This document shows positions 1 through 13,300 of a stretch of DNA of 64,000 nt, one piece after another. The notes below the pieces were generated by a model. It made no database searches, was not told where the DNA came from, and worked only from the letters and a program-made list of their open reading frames with translations. Position 1 is the first letter of the stretch; each line of letters begins with the position of its first letter. Position numbers and translations under genes: made by a program. Source of the stretch: Saxidomus purpurata (lineage: Eukaryota; Mollusca; Bivalvia; Venerida; Veneridae); assembly GCA_022818135.1 (NCBI GenBank), contig JAFMSR010000002.1, positions 25,402,268-25,466,267 of the forward strand, read 5' to 3'.

Positions 1-723
1 TAAGGAGGTTAGTGTCAAAAGGCGTGCTCTTATGTTTTTTTTACTTCAAAAAATGTTAAAACAATCGTTGGCAAGCCCAGAGGGTGTATCCATCTTTTGT
101 AAAGATTACTTCAAAGTTGTTGTGCGGGCATTGTGATTCTGTAGTCAAAGGCCTGAAAGCTTGACATGTGAGCTTTGTTAAATGACCTGAGGTTTCCAGT
201 CAAAGGGAATTAGCAATGTTGCCTGGCAGTGATCCTTTTCCATCTAGCTAGCTTCAAAGTTTCTCTAGGAAGCTGAAGGAGAATTGGAGAGTTTTGATCT
301 GTCATTTTCTGGAAGCATTTTGAATGCAGCCTCTCATTGGAGATTTCTGTTTAATCTTGCAAGATAAAGTCGTCAAAGAAGAAAGAAATCAATATGTCAG
401 GGTTGAGCTTATCGTTTTACAAATTCCCTTTACTTTGATGGTTGTGTGATGTAGAATAATTCTGTCTCATTTGGCCATTCTGAGTCTCGGCTTAAACAGC
501 AAAAAGTGTGCAACAGAATTACAGAAATTACTTGAAGTGTCTTGCCGTCTGCTCAGTTGAGATGTCCGATATCTGTTGGAATTATATAACAAAAAAATGA
601 ACCGAAAAAAACACTGCATAAGTGTAGAGTATCAGATTTGAACTAACGTCATTCTGATCTTGAAAAATGACTTTTTCAGAAAATTACATAGTACTAAGAT
701 ACATGTTGAATTTGTTATTGCAG
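1..723 (+). other. Intron of the Axin gene (3' part)
   Basis: No coding exon is visible here. The stretch ends in a splice acceptor (ttgttattgcag, AG at 722-723) that opens the first Axin exon in the window. An ATG-started reading frame from 667 runs through the acceptor by chance and is not the gene start. The intron begins left of the window. Confidence 0.7.
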
Positions 724-1382
724 AGTGATATCAATGAGACGCTTGACAAGTCTTGCGTGTCGACGACATCATCAAAGAACAACACTACCTCTACATCTCT
801 TGTGCCTTTACTCACATCCTCTCTCATAGATGAGGAGAACGCAGACTCTATCCTTGATGAGCATTGTTCACGGATATGGGAACGTTCAGCAGGGCAAACA
901 CCAAGTCGGTCACCTGGACGACACTCCCCCAGGTCAAAGTCACCCGACAGATTTCGAAAAACATTATCTCAAAGCCAGCCTCATTCTGGCACCTCAAGTA
1001 TGCCAACGCCTTCACATACGAAAGCGTTGCATAAGAAAAGGGGAGAGTTCTATTCCATGTCGTCTTTCGATAGTGGTATGGGCGAGGACCTAAATAAGTG
1101 TTCAGTTGAAACTCATAAACATATTCATCATCATCACCACCACCATCATAATGAGAGAGGACGTAAATCGAAACATAAGTTAGAACTGCAAGCACAGCAG
1201 CACAGTATGATGTGTTGGGGTGATGGAACCCCGCGTTCTCATAGTTCTAGTGGAACGAGACAAAAAACTGGGAGTCGGACTCATTCAGATGCTTGTAGTA
1301 ATTTAGATAGTGGAATTAGTATGGTTGAATCCATTGGTCAGCAACAGGCAGATGTTTCAATGACGGACCCATCGAGAACAAA
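724..1382 (+). CDS. AXIN: Axin exon a (beta-catenin-binding region, His-rich run)
   Basis: The exon enters in phase 0 after ttgttattgcag and leaves in phase 2 before gtaagt. It encodes fragment residues 1-219: a Ser/Thr-rich stretch, the SILDEH beta-catenin-binding segment, SP-rich sequence (SPGRHSPRSKSP), and an eight-histidine run encoded by CAT/CAC codons at about 1120-1150. Low-complexity Ser/Arg sequence fits the disordered middle of Axin. Confidence 0.93.
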
Positions 1383-4300
1383 GTAAGTACAGTCTCTATT
1401 AAAATGGTTTTTAGAAAATGAAGGAAGCCTTTTGGCCTTTAAATGAGTAACAGATTTGCTTTTCAACTAGGGTCTTGGTTTAAACAACAGAACATGTAAC
1501 TGCTCTTTTTTATGCCCCCGAAGGGTGGCATATTAAAATCGCACCGTCTGTCCGTCTGTCCGTCTGTCCGTCCGTCCGTCTGTCCGTCTGTCCGTCCGTC
1601 CGTGCGTCCCCACTTACAAATTCGTGTCCGGACTGTAACTTTGTCATGCATTGAAGGATTTTAAAATAACTTGGCACACATGTCTAGCACATCAAGACGA
1701 CGTGTCGCGTGCAAGACCCACATCCCTACCTCAAAGGTGAAGGTCACACTTGGAGTATGAAGGTTATGGAATCCTCTATATATGCACACATTCGTGTCCG
1801 GACTGTAACTTTGTCATGCATTGAAGGATTTTAAAATAACTAGGCACACATGTCTAGCACATCAAGACGACGTGTCGCGTGCAAGACCCAGGTCCCTAGC
1901 TCAAAGGTCAAGGTCATACTTAGAGTTTGAAGGTAATGGATTCCTCCATATAAGCATATATGCACACATTCGTGTCCGGACTGTAACTTTGTCATGCATT
2001 AAAGGATTTTAAAATAACTTGGCACAAATGTCTAGCACATCAAGACGACGTGTCGCGTGCAAGACCCACGTCCCTAGCTCAAAGGTCAAGGTCATACTTA
2101 GAGTTTGAAGGTAATGGATTCCTCTATATAAGCATATATGCACACATTCGTGTCCGGACTGTAACTTTGCCATGCCTTGAAGGATTTTAAAATAATTTGG
2201 CACAAATGTCTAGCACATCAAGACGACGTGTCGCGTGCATGACCCACATCCCTACCACAAAGGTCAAGGTCACACTTAGAGTTTATAGGTAATGGAATCC
2301 TGTATATATGCATACATTTGTGTCCGGACTATAACTTTATTATGCTTTGAAGGATTTTAAAATAACTGTGCACAAATGTCTAGCACATCAAGCGGATGTG
2401 TCGCGTGCAAGACCCAAGTCCCTACCTCAAAGGTCAAGGTCACACTTAGTGTTTAAAGTAATGGAATACTGTATGCATGATTACTCTGTCATGCATGGAA
2501 GGATTTTAAAATTACATAGCACATTTATTGAGCACATGGAGAGGACACAGACTGTGAGGCACCTCTTTCGGGGGCATTCGTCACTTGGGAGGGACAGCTC
2601 TTGTTTCCCCTTAGTATTCCCTCATTCATCATAGATAACAACTGTCGCAGTTTAAAAGCAAGATGTTGCTTTTAAAGTGCAAATAAGTGAAGGCTGTTGG
2701 TTAAAAGTAGTTTGAGTGCTTGGAATGTTATGGTGATATGAATTATGTTGAAACAAATCGCTAGTTTTTATGCCCCCGAAGGGTGGCATATTAAAATCGC
2801 ACCGTCTGTCCATCTGACCGTCTGTCCGTCTGTCCGTCCGTCCGTCTGTCCGTCCGTCCGTGCGTCCCCACTTACAAATTCGTGTCCGGACTGTAACTTT
2901 GTCATGCATTGAAGGATTTTAAAATAACTTGGCACACATGTCTAGCACATCAAGACGGCGTGTCGCTGCAAGACCCACATCCCTACCTCAAAGGTGAAGG
3001 TCACACTTGGAGTATGAAGGTTATGGAATCCTCTATATATGCACACATTCGTGTCCGGACTGTAACTTTGTCATGCATTGAAGGATTTTAAAATAACTAG
3101 GCACACATGTCTAGCACATCAAGACGGCGTGTCGCGTGCAAGACCCACGTCCCTAGCTCAAAGGTCAAGGTCATACTTAGAGTTTGAAGGTAATGGATTC
3201 CTCCATATAAGCATATATGCACACATTCGTGTCCGGACTGTAACTTTGTCATGCATTGAAGGATTTTAAAATAACTTGGCACAAATGTCTAGCACATCAA
3301 GACGACGTGTCGCGTGCAAGACCCACGTCCCTAGCTCAAAGGTCAAGGTCATACTTAGAGTTTGAAGGTAATGGATTCCTCTATATAAGCATATATGCAC
3401 ACATTCATGTCCGGACTGTAACTTTGTCATGCCTTGAAGGATTTTAAAATAATTTGGCACAAATGTCTAGCACATCAAGACGACGTGTCGCGTGCATGAC
3501 CCACATCCCTACCACAAAGGTCAAGGTCACACTTAGAGTTTATAGGTAATGGAATCCTGTATATATGCATACATTTGTGTCCGGACTATAACTTTATTAT
3601 GCTTTGAAGGATTTTAAAATAACTGTGCACAAATGTCTAGCACATCAAGCAGATGTGTCGCGTGCAAGACCCAAGTCCCTACCTCAAAGGTCAAGGTCAC
3701 ACTTAGTGTTTAAAGTAATGGAATACTGTATGCATGATTACTCTGTCATGCATGGAAGGATTTTAAAATTACATAGCACATTTATTGAGCACATGGAGAG
3801 GACACAGACTGTGAGGCACCTCTTTCGGGGGCATTCGTCACTTGGGAGGGACAGCTCTTGTTTATATTGATTCTCACTTGACTTGTCTCACTTTACAAGT
3901 CATTCTGATTTTAATTATGATCCTTTCGTTTTGTGCCAGGATGTAGAAAGATGACTTCTGTTGGTGCAAGATTTTTTAACTTTTTAAAAAAAAAAAAAAA
4001 GAAAAGAGGAGTTCATTTTAGTAAATTTAGGCCAAACAAATTAGAAGACTTTTTGAATATGTTCAAGTGAAATACTGTTCTCCAATACTTGAGTCTTCAA
4101 GAGAAATGTCGCAGACTGATAAATGTTCAATTACAATGACTACCGGATATGGCAGCGGCACCTGATTACTGGTGAAACTGTCTGGAGTATTGACCTAAAG
4201 CAATCTGAATTCTTTTAACGGGATGTATTTAAAAGGCCTTTGTTAAAGCAAACTAAAAACAAAAAAAAGAGATACCAGCTTAAACTTTGTTTTTATCAGT

Positions 4301-7300
4301 TGAAGTGCTACTTTAACTTTATTACTTAACAAATAAGCTCTCACTGGTAAGAAACTGTTTGATGTGGCCTTTCATCTAATTTTGAATAAATTTTCTATGT
4401 AACCTTTTACTAAAGTAAACATTATTCAATAAAATGAATTATAAAATGTTCAACTGAATGAATTACCTGCCTTGGAAAGGTCATTAAGAAATACACTTTA
4501 ACCTAGCACTTCAAAAAGCAACTTTCTTCTGCATAATTTGTTAAAGTTTGGTTAAACGGTTATTGATAGCTCACAGTGTGATTCATATTTACATCAAAAC
4601 CATATGTTTGAAATCTGGTTTTTAAAAAAATCAGGAGAATGGTAGGCTGGTAGCACATAATTTTTGTGCCTGGTTTACGCATTAAGATCAGCCCGAGAGC
4701 TTGACTAGGATCATTATGCGCATAGAAAAGTTAAACAGTAAGTCTGAGTGTATATTGTTAGTGATTTAGCCTCCAAACTGTTTTACATAACATTATTGCC
4801 ATTAAACTATGTCGCCAGAGCCGAAAAAGAAAACTTGAATTGATTAGCTAAGGTTTAGAGTAATTAACATATGTACGGTGTTAAAGAATTTTTATGTTTC
4901 TCGGATGATGAATTACAGAAGTCCAACCGAATTGTATCACCAATGTCTGTAATTTGCATTTTGTAAACAAAGGTAACTCGGCAGTAAAAATATGCGTTAT
5001 TCAACCCTAAAACATTGTAAAATGCAGTGCTTAAGAAATTTGAGTCATTCAACTGAAATCTAGAAGTTTAAGTATTGAGATTTTGTACACTGTAACCTGT
5101 AGTTAATTGAACATGAATGACATATAATTACACAGATCCGATTTCAAAGGGCTTTATGTTTGGGCCTGAGGATGGAAGTTTGAATATTTGCCCATAAAAG
5201 CTGTATTTTAAGTGGGGACGGAATCTTTACTTTGTGCATTGTGGTTTTCTTTGTTAGTTTGTAACACCAATTCCAGTCTGAAATAGTGTTTTTACTACTG
5301 CAGTATTAACGATATTAATAGCTCGGGGATATGTTTGTGACGTTTGATGAAAACAAGCTCCCTGCAGTTTGTAAAAACATCAATTAGAGCTAATTTAAAT
5401 TCATTACCAGATCAGATTGCATGGCAAATAATATCAAATTCAGTAAGCGATAAACTTTTTTACAAGGCCAGCTACAGCCTGCTGAATATATGTCAGCATA
5501 CACAAACATTAGAAAAGGGGAAAGGAGAGAAAACACATTTTAACCATGAATAAAACAGGCAAAAGAATGTTTGTTAAAAGTCTTTGTCCGGATAGATGGT
5601 ATTTACAGAGAGAGAGATCAAAAAGCACGAGTGTTGCAAGTCGGATCATCTCTCTGTTCTCCTGCTGAGGCTGAACACTGTGTGAGAAGTACTCTTGGCA
5701 ATAAAGTCTGCTGAAAAAACACGGGCTGCCTTTGAGGTGGGATTGCTCTTTGAAACATGAAAATCTGATGTTTCCATCAAAGAAGTGCTCATTAATTGAA
5801 GAGATTTGTGTTCCTTTCATCTTTTCTCATGCACAATTTGCATTACAGTGAAAAAAAAAAATCAATCTCCGACCAGATTTACTCATGTGATGGTACATGG
5901 TATTAATCACGCAGAATGGAAATATTAAATTGAAAAATCATATGCCAAAATTCATGCAGTGATATTTATCCCCTTTCTGCTGTGTGAATCTAGTAATTGC
6001 ATGTGTACTGGTGTGAATTAAAGTTAAATTACCCTTCAAAATTTCCATATTGAGTAATGATCAAGAACGAAGCTGAAAATGCTTTGAAAGATGTAAAAAA
6101 TGAGTTAATGCCATGTAATTTGTATGTTACAGAAACAGTTGAGTCTCAATTTTTGACAAGGATAGTCTAATTTTCTCTAAACTGTGATACAGATTTATGT
6201 ATTTATGTTATATTATTTGGCAATGTTCATTTTTCAAGAAGTATAAATCAGTGATTAATTCTGATGATTGTTTTAAAGGGTCATACCACTTAAAACAACA
6301 ACAACAACAAAGGCTTTAAATCACGAAAACGTCAAGGTAACCGTATTATGATAGTTTGATGATGAATGCTGGCGGCTACTTCAATAAACAAATCCTGCCA
6401 CAAGAATCTGAATCATTTGCTTTGTATTTTTACTCCTTTAATGTTTCAGTGTGAAACAGACTGTTTCAGCTCAAGTTTTTTTCCCCCTTTTCTGATAAAA
6501 GTCACATCAAAGGGTGTAAAGAGACATGCAAGGCTGTACAGTGAAGAAAGAATGCTAAAAAATTCAATGCATAATGGAATTATTTTTTAGAATGGTTCCC
6601 AGCACTGTTTGTCTGACAGCAGTTTAGGAAGTTCAGATAAGCAGAATAAAACAGATCCACATGAATTCCAACATAATTTTATGTACAAATGTCTGTTTTG
6701 AAATTAATATCTCTTCACATCATGTGGGGTACACATACTGGATTTCAACAAATGCGGCTAAGAATTTAATAGCATTCAAAAAATTGTAATAAATGGTAAA
6801 GGTTGACTGAAAATGAAGTCTAACTGAGATTGAAATCCTATATAGACTTGACTTCTTGTTTTCAGCATAAAGCTTATGCGAGATTTGCCAGTATTATCTG
6901 AACATTTGAATAAGACATTAGTAGGTTATCTGTGTTTTGAAAAGCGCGTAATCTTAATACTGAATTTTTGTCAATGTCACCGTGATGATGAAGAAAAATA
7001 TTTATTAAGAAGAAGGAAGAAAGACTTTGAATGACATTGAATGATATAAGAAATATGTAAGACAATAGTAACGAGAGAAAATATTATCTGCCTTCACAAC
7101 CAGAGTTGATCAGGTTCAGCTTGCACAACATATCAGTTTGATCATGATCTGCACTGTTTGATTGAAGGTTTAATCAGAATGTCTTATTATCATATAGCCC
7201 TTCTGAAAATGCCTGACAGAGAAAAAATGCGTTGATTGCAAAGTGTTTAACACTACATGATAATTTTGCGTACATGTAATAGAAAGTGGGGAAGGGGGTG

Positions 7301-10300
7301 CGTTTATTAGGGTCAGGTTAAGACACTGGTAAATGTTTGCTTTTTTATGACTGTGTAGAAGACATTAATTCAATAAAAATTAAGCTTATGTTTGTGGCAC
7401 CTACTATGGGCAGAGAACTTTTCAGATGAAAGACAACGAGTAATCCCAAAGTCTCTTAAAATCCAAGTACTCTTAAGAGAAATGCTCTTGTTCAACCTTG
7501 TGATAATGTGGTAATTTGGCTGCTAGTTTCTAAATAAAAGCCTCTAGAGATTGTATATCCCTGTGGAACTTGGTAACCATATACATGAACATTGTTTAAC
7601 ATTTTCTGTATTCACAGTATACTAATTGAAAAGCAATTTTATACAAACTTCAAAGAAATGACCTGCATTGGTTTTCAGAGCAGTCTGAGTAGAAGAAAGT
7701 CAGTTTTTTTAATATATAGATCTACTTCTTTGTGCTTGTGTATGAATGGGGTGTCAGTGTTCAAAATTTACATATTAGAACATTAGTTTGATATAAAAAA
7801 AAAATTAAAACAAGTTTTTATTAATGTTCATTCCACCCTCTCAATAAATTCTGTCTTGTTCAAGACAGTTTTTACTGAAAACTCGGCGGAGAAAAACATT
7901 GCCGGAGGTAGTCTATTGTATGAAAGTTTGTTGGCTCCAAATTTACCGATTTTACGTTACTCGGAAATGATGGCAGGCTTGCATCGCAATTTTCATTTCT
8001 GGATATGAATCTTTTGTGTTTCTCCTGCCAGAAGGAGGCAGATTGTGTAGCCGCACAATAAAGCGGAAAAAAATTAATTCCAATATACAGATTTAATTAT
8101 GAGTCATCAGAGTTTAATGGCATATATTCTTTATCTGCTGCAGAACAGGAAAAATAGCAGTGGCTGTTCTGTTCCTAGACCTGACAACTTCTTTGTAAGA
8201 CAGGCAGAGAAATGAACATTTTAGGAGTTCAAGTGATTTAGAGGCCTAAGATTTTCACAAGATACATGTGTCTGGCTTAAAGATGGTTTCGATTGGCAGA
8301 GTTGTCATTTTAAGAGTAATTTTAATTAGCGGAGCTGAAGGAAAAGCTTTAAAAGGCATGTAATGAGGTGTTAAAAGCAGTTGTTGTTCCCGTCATGCAT
8401 AAAACTTATGGTAATAATTTATTTGACAGTTTCAAATGAAGGCCATATTGTACGGACGCCCAATAGTGCCACTTTCAAAATAATTGTTTTGAAAATTCAA
8501 GATACTAAGTTGAATATTCAAGAATGTGAAAATCAAGATACTAAGTGAAAATCAAGATACTGTGAATATTCAAGATACTGTTGAAAATCAACTTATGTGA
8601 ATATTCAAGATACAAGTTGAAAATCAAGATTTGTGAATATCAACACTGTGAATTGACTTCTAGTGAATACAACTACTAGTTGAATAGCAAGATACTAAGT
8701 GAAATTCAACTTCTGTTGAAATTCAAGATACTTGTGAAAATTCAACTTCTGTGAATATTCAAGATCTGTTGAATATTCAAGATACTAAGTGAAAATTCAA
8801 CTACTAGTGAATATTCAACTACTAAGTGAAAATCAAGATACTAAGTACTAAAATCAGAACTGAATTTTCAACTTGTGTAATTTTCAACAATATCTTAATT
8901 TTCAACTTAGTAAGTGAATATTCAACTTAGTATCTTGAATATTCAACTTACTAGTTGAATTTTCAGCTTAGAATCTTGAATGTTCAACTTAGATCTTGAA
9001 TTTTCAACTTGTAAGTGAATTTTCAACTTGTAAGTTAATTTTCAACTTAGTAACGAATATCAACTTGTATCTTGAAATTCAACTTACTATCTTGAATTTT
9101 CAACTTAGTAGTTGAATTTTCAAGGGGGGGGGGGGGGGGGGGGGGGGGGGCTAATATCTGAATTTCACTAGTGTGAATATCAACTTAGATCTGAATATTC
9201 AACACTAGTGAATTCACTTGATCTTGAATATCAACTAGTATCGGGGGTTGAATATTCAACTTAGTAAGTGAATATTAACTTAGTATCGGGTTGAATATTC
9301 AACTTACGGGGGGGAGTGGGATTTTCAACTTAGTTCTTGAATTTTCAACTAGTATCTGAATTTTCAACTTAGTAAGTGAATATTCACTTGTATCTTGAAT
9401 ATTCAATTGTAAGGAATATCAACTTGTATCTTGAATATTCAACTTAGTGTGAATATTCAACTAGTATCTTGAATATTCAACTTACTAGTGAATTTTCAAC
9501 TTAGATCTTGAATATTCAACTTAGTATCTGAATATTCAACTGTAAGGAATATTCAACTGTAGTGAATTTTCAACTTAGTATCTTGAATATTCAACTTAGT
9601 ATCTTGAATATTCAACTTAGATCTTGATATTCAACTTAGATCTTGAATATTCAACTTACTATCTTGAATTTTCAACTTAGTTATGTTGAAAAAATCAATT
9701 AAAAAACAAACAAAGTGGCACTATTGGGCTTCCGTAATATTGCTACCACTAAGGTTTCAAATTTCTGATCCTAGAAGTATCATATGTATCTATTTTAACA
9801 CATACAGCTGTGCAAAAATGAACATCGTCAATTGGAAATAAATTGATCATAAAGTAAGATTTATTAACACTTTAAGCTGAAAAAATAGTTTTTTTTCGCT
9901 CTTTTTTTGGGTCATAATGTTTGAAGTACATTGTAGGTATAGGCAGGAAGATGCAGTATGTTCTTGTTGATGTGTTGGGCCTTTTGTTATTTTACGACTC
10001 TTTTGCATAGAAAGTGTTGTTCAATTTTGAAACAAGGCTTTGAATGTCCCTGGCATTAGATGTTAACTAAAATATTGATAACAACATGGGTTTCAGCAAC
10101 CAGTTTTGGGATTTTGGCAGTAGCCAAGTGGTCTCGGGAATTCTTAACACTGTGCCTATGCAGTACAGGTTTGAATCCAATTTTTTGTGTTAACATTAAA
10201 AAATAAGTAAATATATGCCTGTATGTAATGGCTGTTCAAAGAACTGATGCTAACAAAAAACATTTTACTACTAATACACCCAAAAGGTAAGATGCCCCCC

Positions 10301-13300
10301 TCAATACTTGGTTTTATACTAAATTGATTGTATATGAATATAATTGCAACAAAAGTTTATGTAATTTTATAGAAGCCAGCTGAGTTCAATTTCACGTAAT
10401 TAAAAATGCTTTTCAGTAATTAGTCATTTTGGATGATTTTATGAAATGCGACATAATTGAAGTGGATTGGTGGTATTGTTTACAATTTTATCCAGACTGC
10501 CTCCATCAATAGAGACAAAGCCCATATTAAATTAATGAAAATCGAGGATGATGTGTGATAGGGTTACTTAAATGCTCCAGTACAAAAGGAGAATAATGAC
10601 TAAAACAAGACACTTAGATTGAATATCTTTATTTATTCATGCTTTATTTGCCATTTGATACAAGAGGTATAACACTGTTAGGCTCTCCTTTTATGAGGTG
10701 GTGAAAATTAAAGCCTGTGTGTTGATTTGAAATTTAACAGAATAAATATTTTAATGTTGTGCTTTGATGTACACATCAAAAGAACTGATTACAACAAAAA
10801 GTGGGGAGATCAAAGGGAGATGTGAGCGCAAACAGCTGGAGGGGTTGAGCAGGCTATATTGATCGCTCAGATAACCACCGTTTTATATAGTTCCCTGGCC
10901 AAGACATGCCATGTCCTGTTGTGGCCAGTGGTTTAAATCAGTCGCTTTGGTTTTCCTAGTTTTTTCTCTGTTTTATGGTCAAGTTTTTTTTTCTTGGTGA
11001 TTTGTGGTTTATTTGATCTTTATTTGATATAAGGAAGAATTACTAAAAAAAGATTAGTACCCCATGGGCTAGATTTTAACATAACACAGTAACTTACAAC
11101 TGAAGTAGGCTGTTAAAGTCAGCATTTTCCCTTTATAGAATTGTTTTAAAATGTTTAATCTTTTCATAACAATCTATCTAAGGAAAAGCCTTTAGATCTT
11201 CTTTATTAAACAGACTCGTGCCTCGATAAAGTATTAGACTTCATTTTTCAGTTGTCGACTTTACTTTATGAGAAGCTATCTTTGAAATATAAGGTGGAGC
11301 TAGTTTATACCTTAAAAAAATCTTTTTCTTCTTCTTTTTCAAAGGCAGCTTTCCTAGACAATATTTATGATTTGCTTAGAAAATTCTAGGTGTTTTTTTT
11401 TTCCTGTGGAAATTAAACAAAGTCTTCAGTTGTTATCCTGCCTTTGATTTGAAGATCCTTTGTAATCCATGCCATGAAAGCCGTTTTTGATGTTAAAGGT
11501 TTTCTCAACAAATGTGCCGGTTACAGTTATTATTCATTAATGAACATCTGTACTTTGATGTTTTGTTTAACTTTATGCTTTGAAGTCTAGAAAGAGAAAT
11601 TATGTTGATAGTGAAGATAATTAATTCCCCGGAACTGTTTATTTAGTCATATCTTGCTGTCCAATGAGATTTCAGGCTGTATTGTTGCACTTGCTTTAAT
11701 TCAAATTAATCGTTTATAAATGAATACGGTAGTTGAAAAAAAATTGGTAGCTGTTCCTGTGATTTATTAATGATTCATTTTAAAACTGGGAAATAGTCCC
11801 CCATGTTAATTGATCACCAGTCTGTTCAGTTGGATTTAATTTGTGAGTGATGCTAGAAGGTTTATGGCTTCTAATACCTAACAAGTTTGGAGGTGCTTGA
11901 AACACAAAGATGACATTAGTTGGGTTTTTTTGGTCCTTGACAGGCTCACATAATTTAGACACATAAAAAATTTCTTTAGTGTTGTAAGCTTTTTTTTTTA
12001 CCGATTGTTAAAAAAATATCTTAATGAACACTTTAGTCGAAGAACACAAAACAAACCCCATGTGGCAGCCCCCCCCTCCCCCACCCCTACACACACACCG
12101 CCAAAAAATGTAATTTTTATTTAGTGTTTTTTGCATCGTTATGAAGCTGCTCATCCATTCGTCTGTCCCATTCATCTGTTTGTCTGTCAGCAGTTTCTTA
12201 GGGCATATACCGCTGCTGTCCTACTGACAGCTCTTCTTAGGTTTACATTCTTTTTGAACACACCATATTATGTGATACTTAATTTATTATGTATTTGATT
12301 AATTTAAAACAGTAAAATACACATCTTAGCACATAATGATTGTCCTTATTTCTTTAGTGTTTGCCAAATTTTTCTGTAGTTTGTCAATGGCTCATTTTAA
12401 CAGTTGTTAGGTCTATAAAAATGGTAGAAATCAACATTAAAAATTTTTTTAGGTCTTCTAAAATCATATTAAAAATTGGGTGAATAAAAAGATATTCAAA
12501 AAAGATATCCTGGTATTATAATATCTGAATATGCACGCAATGCATAAAAAGGTTAAAACAGCTTTATGGTCGCGAAAACGCGTCCCATAAAATATTTCTT
12601 TCTCGGAGGTCTTTCAACTACAAAGTAATGCTCCACTGCACCCCGAAGCCTGTGATGTGTTTTTACTAAAGCATACTTGTTTTGCAAAAAGTGTTTTCAT
12701 CAACATCAAATGAAAATTAAAGTAAAAGTTGGTGATAAATTACAAAGCTGGGTAAAATGATAAAAGAATGTGAAAGAGAGCAGCCTGCACTTAGGTTGGG
12801 CTTAGATTAAAGACCATGAAGTGATATTAAAAAAAAACTACACAAAGTATTCAGTAGAAAATTACAGAGCCTATTGTTTGAATTAAAAAATAGAAGAAAA
12901 AAAGTTTGAGTTGGAGAAAAGGTGTGTTTAATCATGTTTAATCATTACTATCAAAGAAGATAAAAGAAAACATGAAATGCTGTAAAAGCAATTGATGATG
13001 GATGCATGTTGAAATAAAAACAGCAACAGAATTGTTTGTAATCTTGAGGCATGAAATATTCACAAAAGGGTGGCTGGAGAAAGGGAGGGTGTGGTTCATT
13101 GCTGGGGTTTGAAATTTGGGAAGCATATGGCAATACACATGGGGATATTGAAATCATTGTTGTTTAATGGCTTTGCCAGCAAAAAAGAGCTTTATCAGGA
13201 AAAAGATGAGAGTTCACCATTTGGTAACGGCTTCATTTATTAATTTGCATTCGTTTTAATCATTGATTTAATGTAAAGAGGATTTTTGTACCTAAAGAAG

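Noticed and set aside
667..723. Axin start codon at 667
   Set aside because: This ATG is inside the intron; the real exon starts at 724 after a canonical acceptor.
848..1195. 115-codon minus-strand frame
   Set aside because: It is the antisense of Axin exon a and includes the complement of the His run; no independent support.
1821..3870. Series of 60-95 codon frames on both strands
   Set aside because: They recur with the 170-178 bp units of the pearl-like elements and have no conserved protein content.
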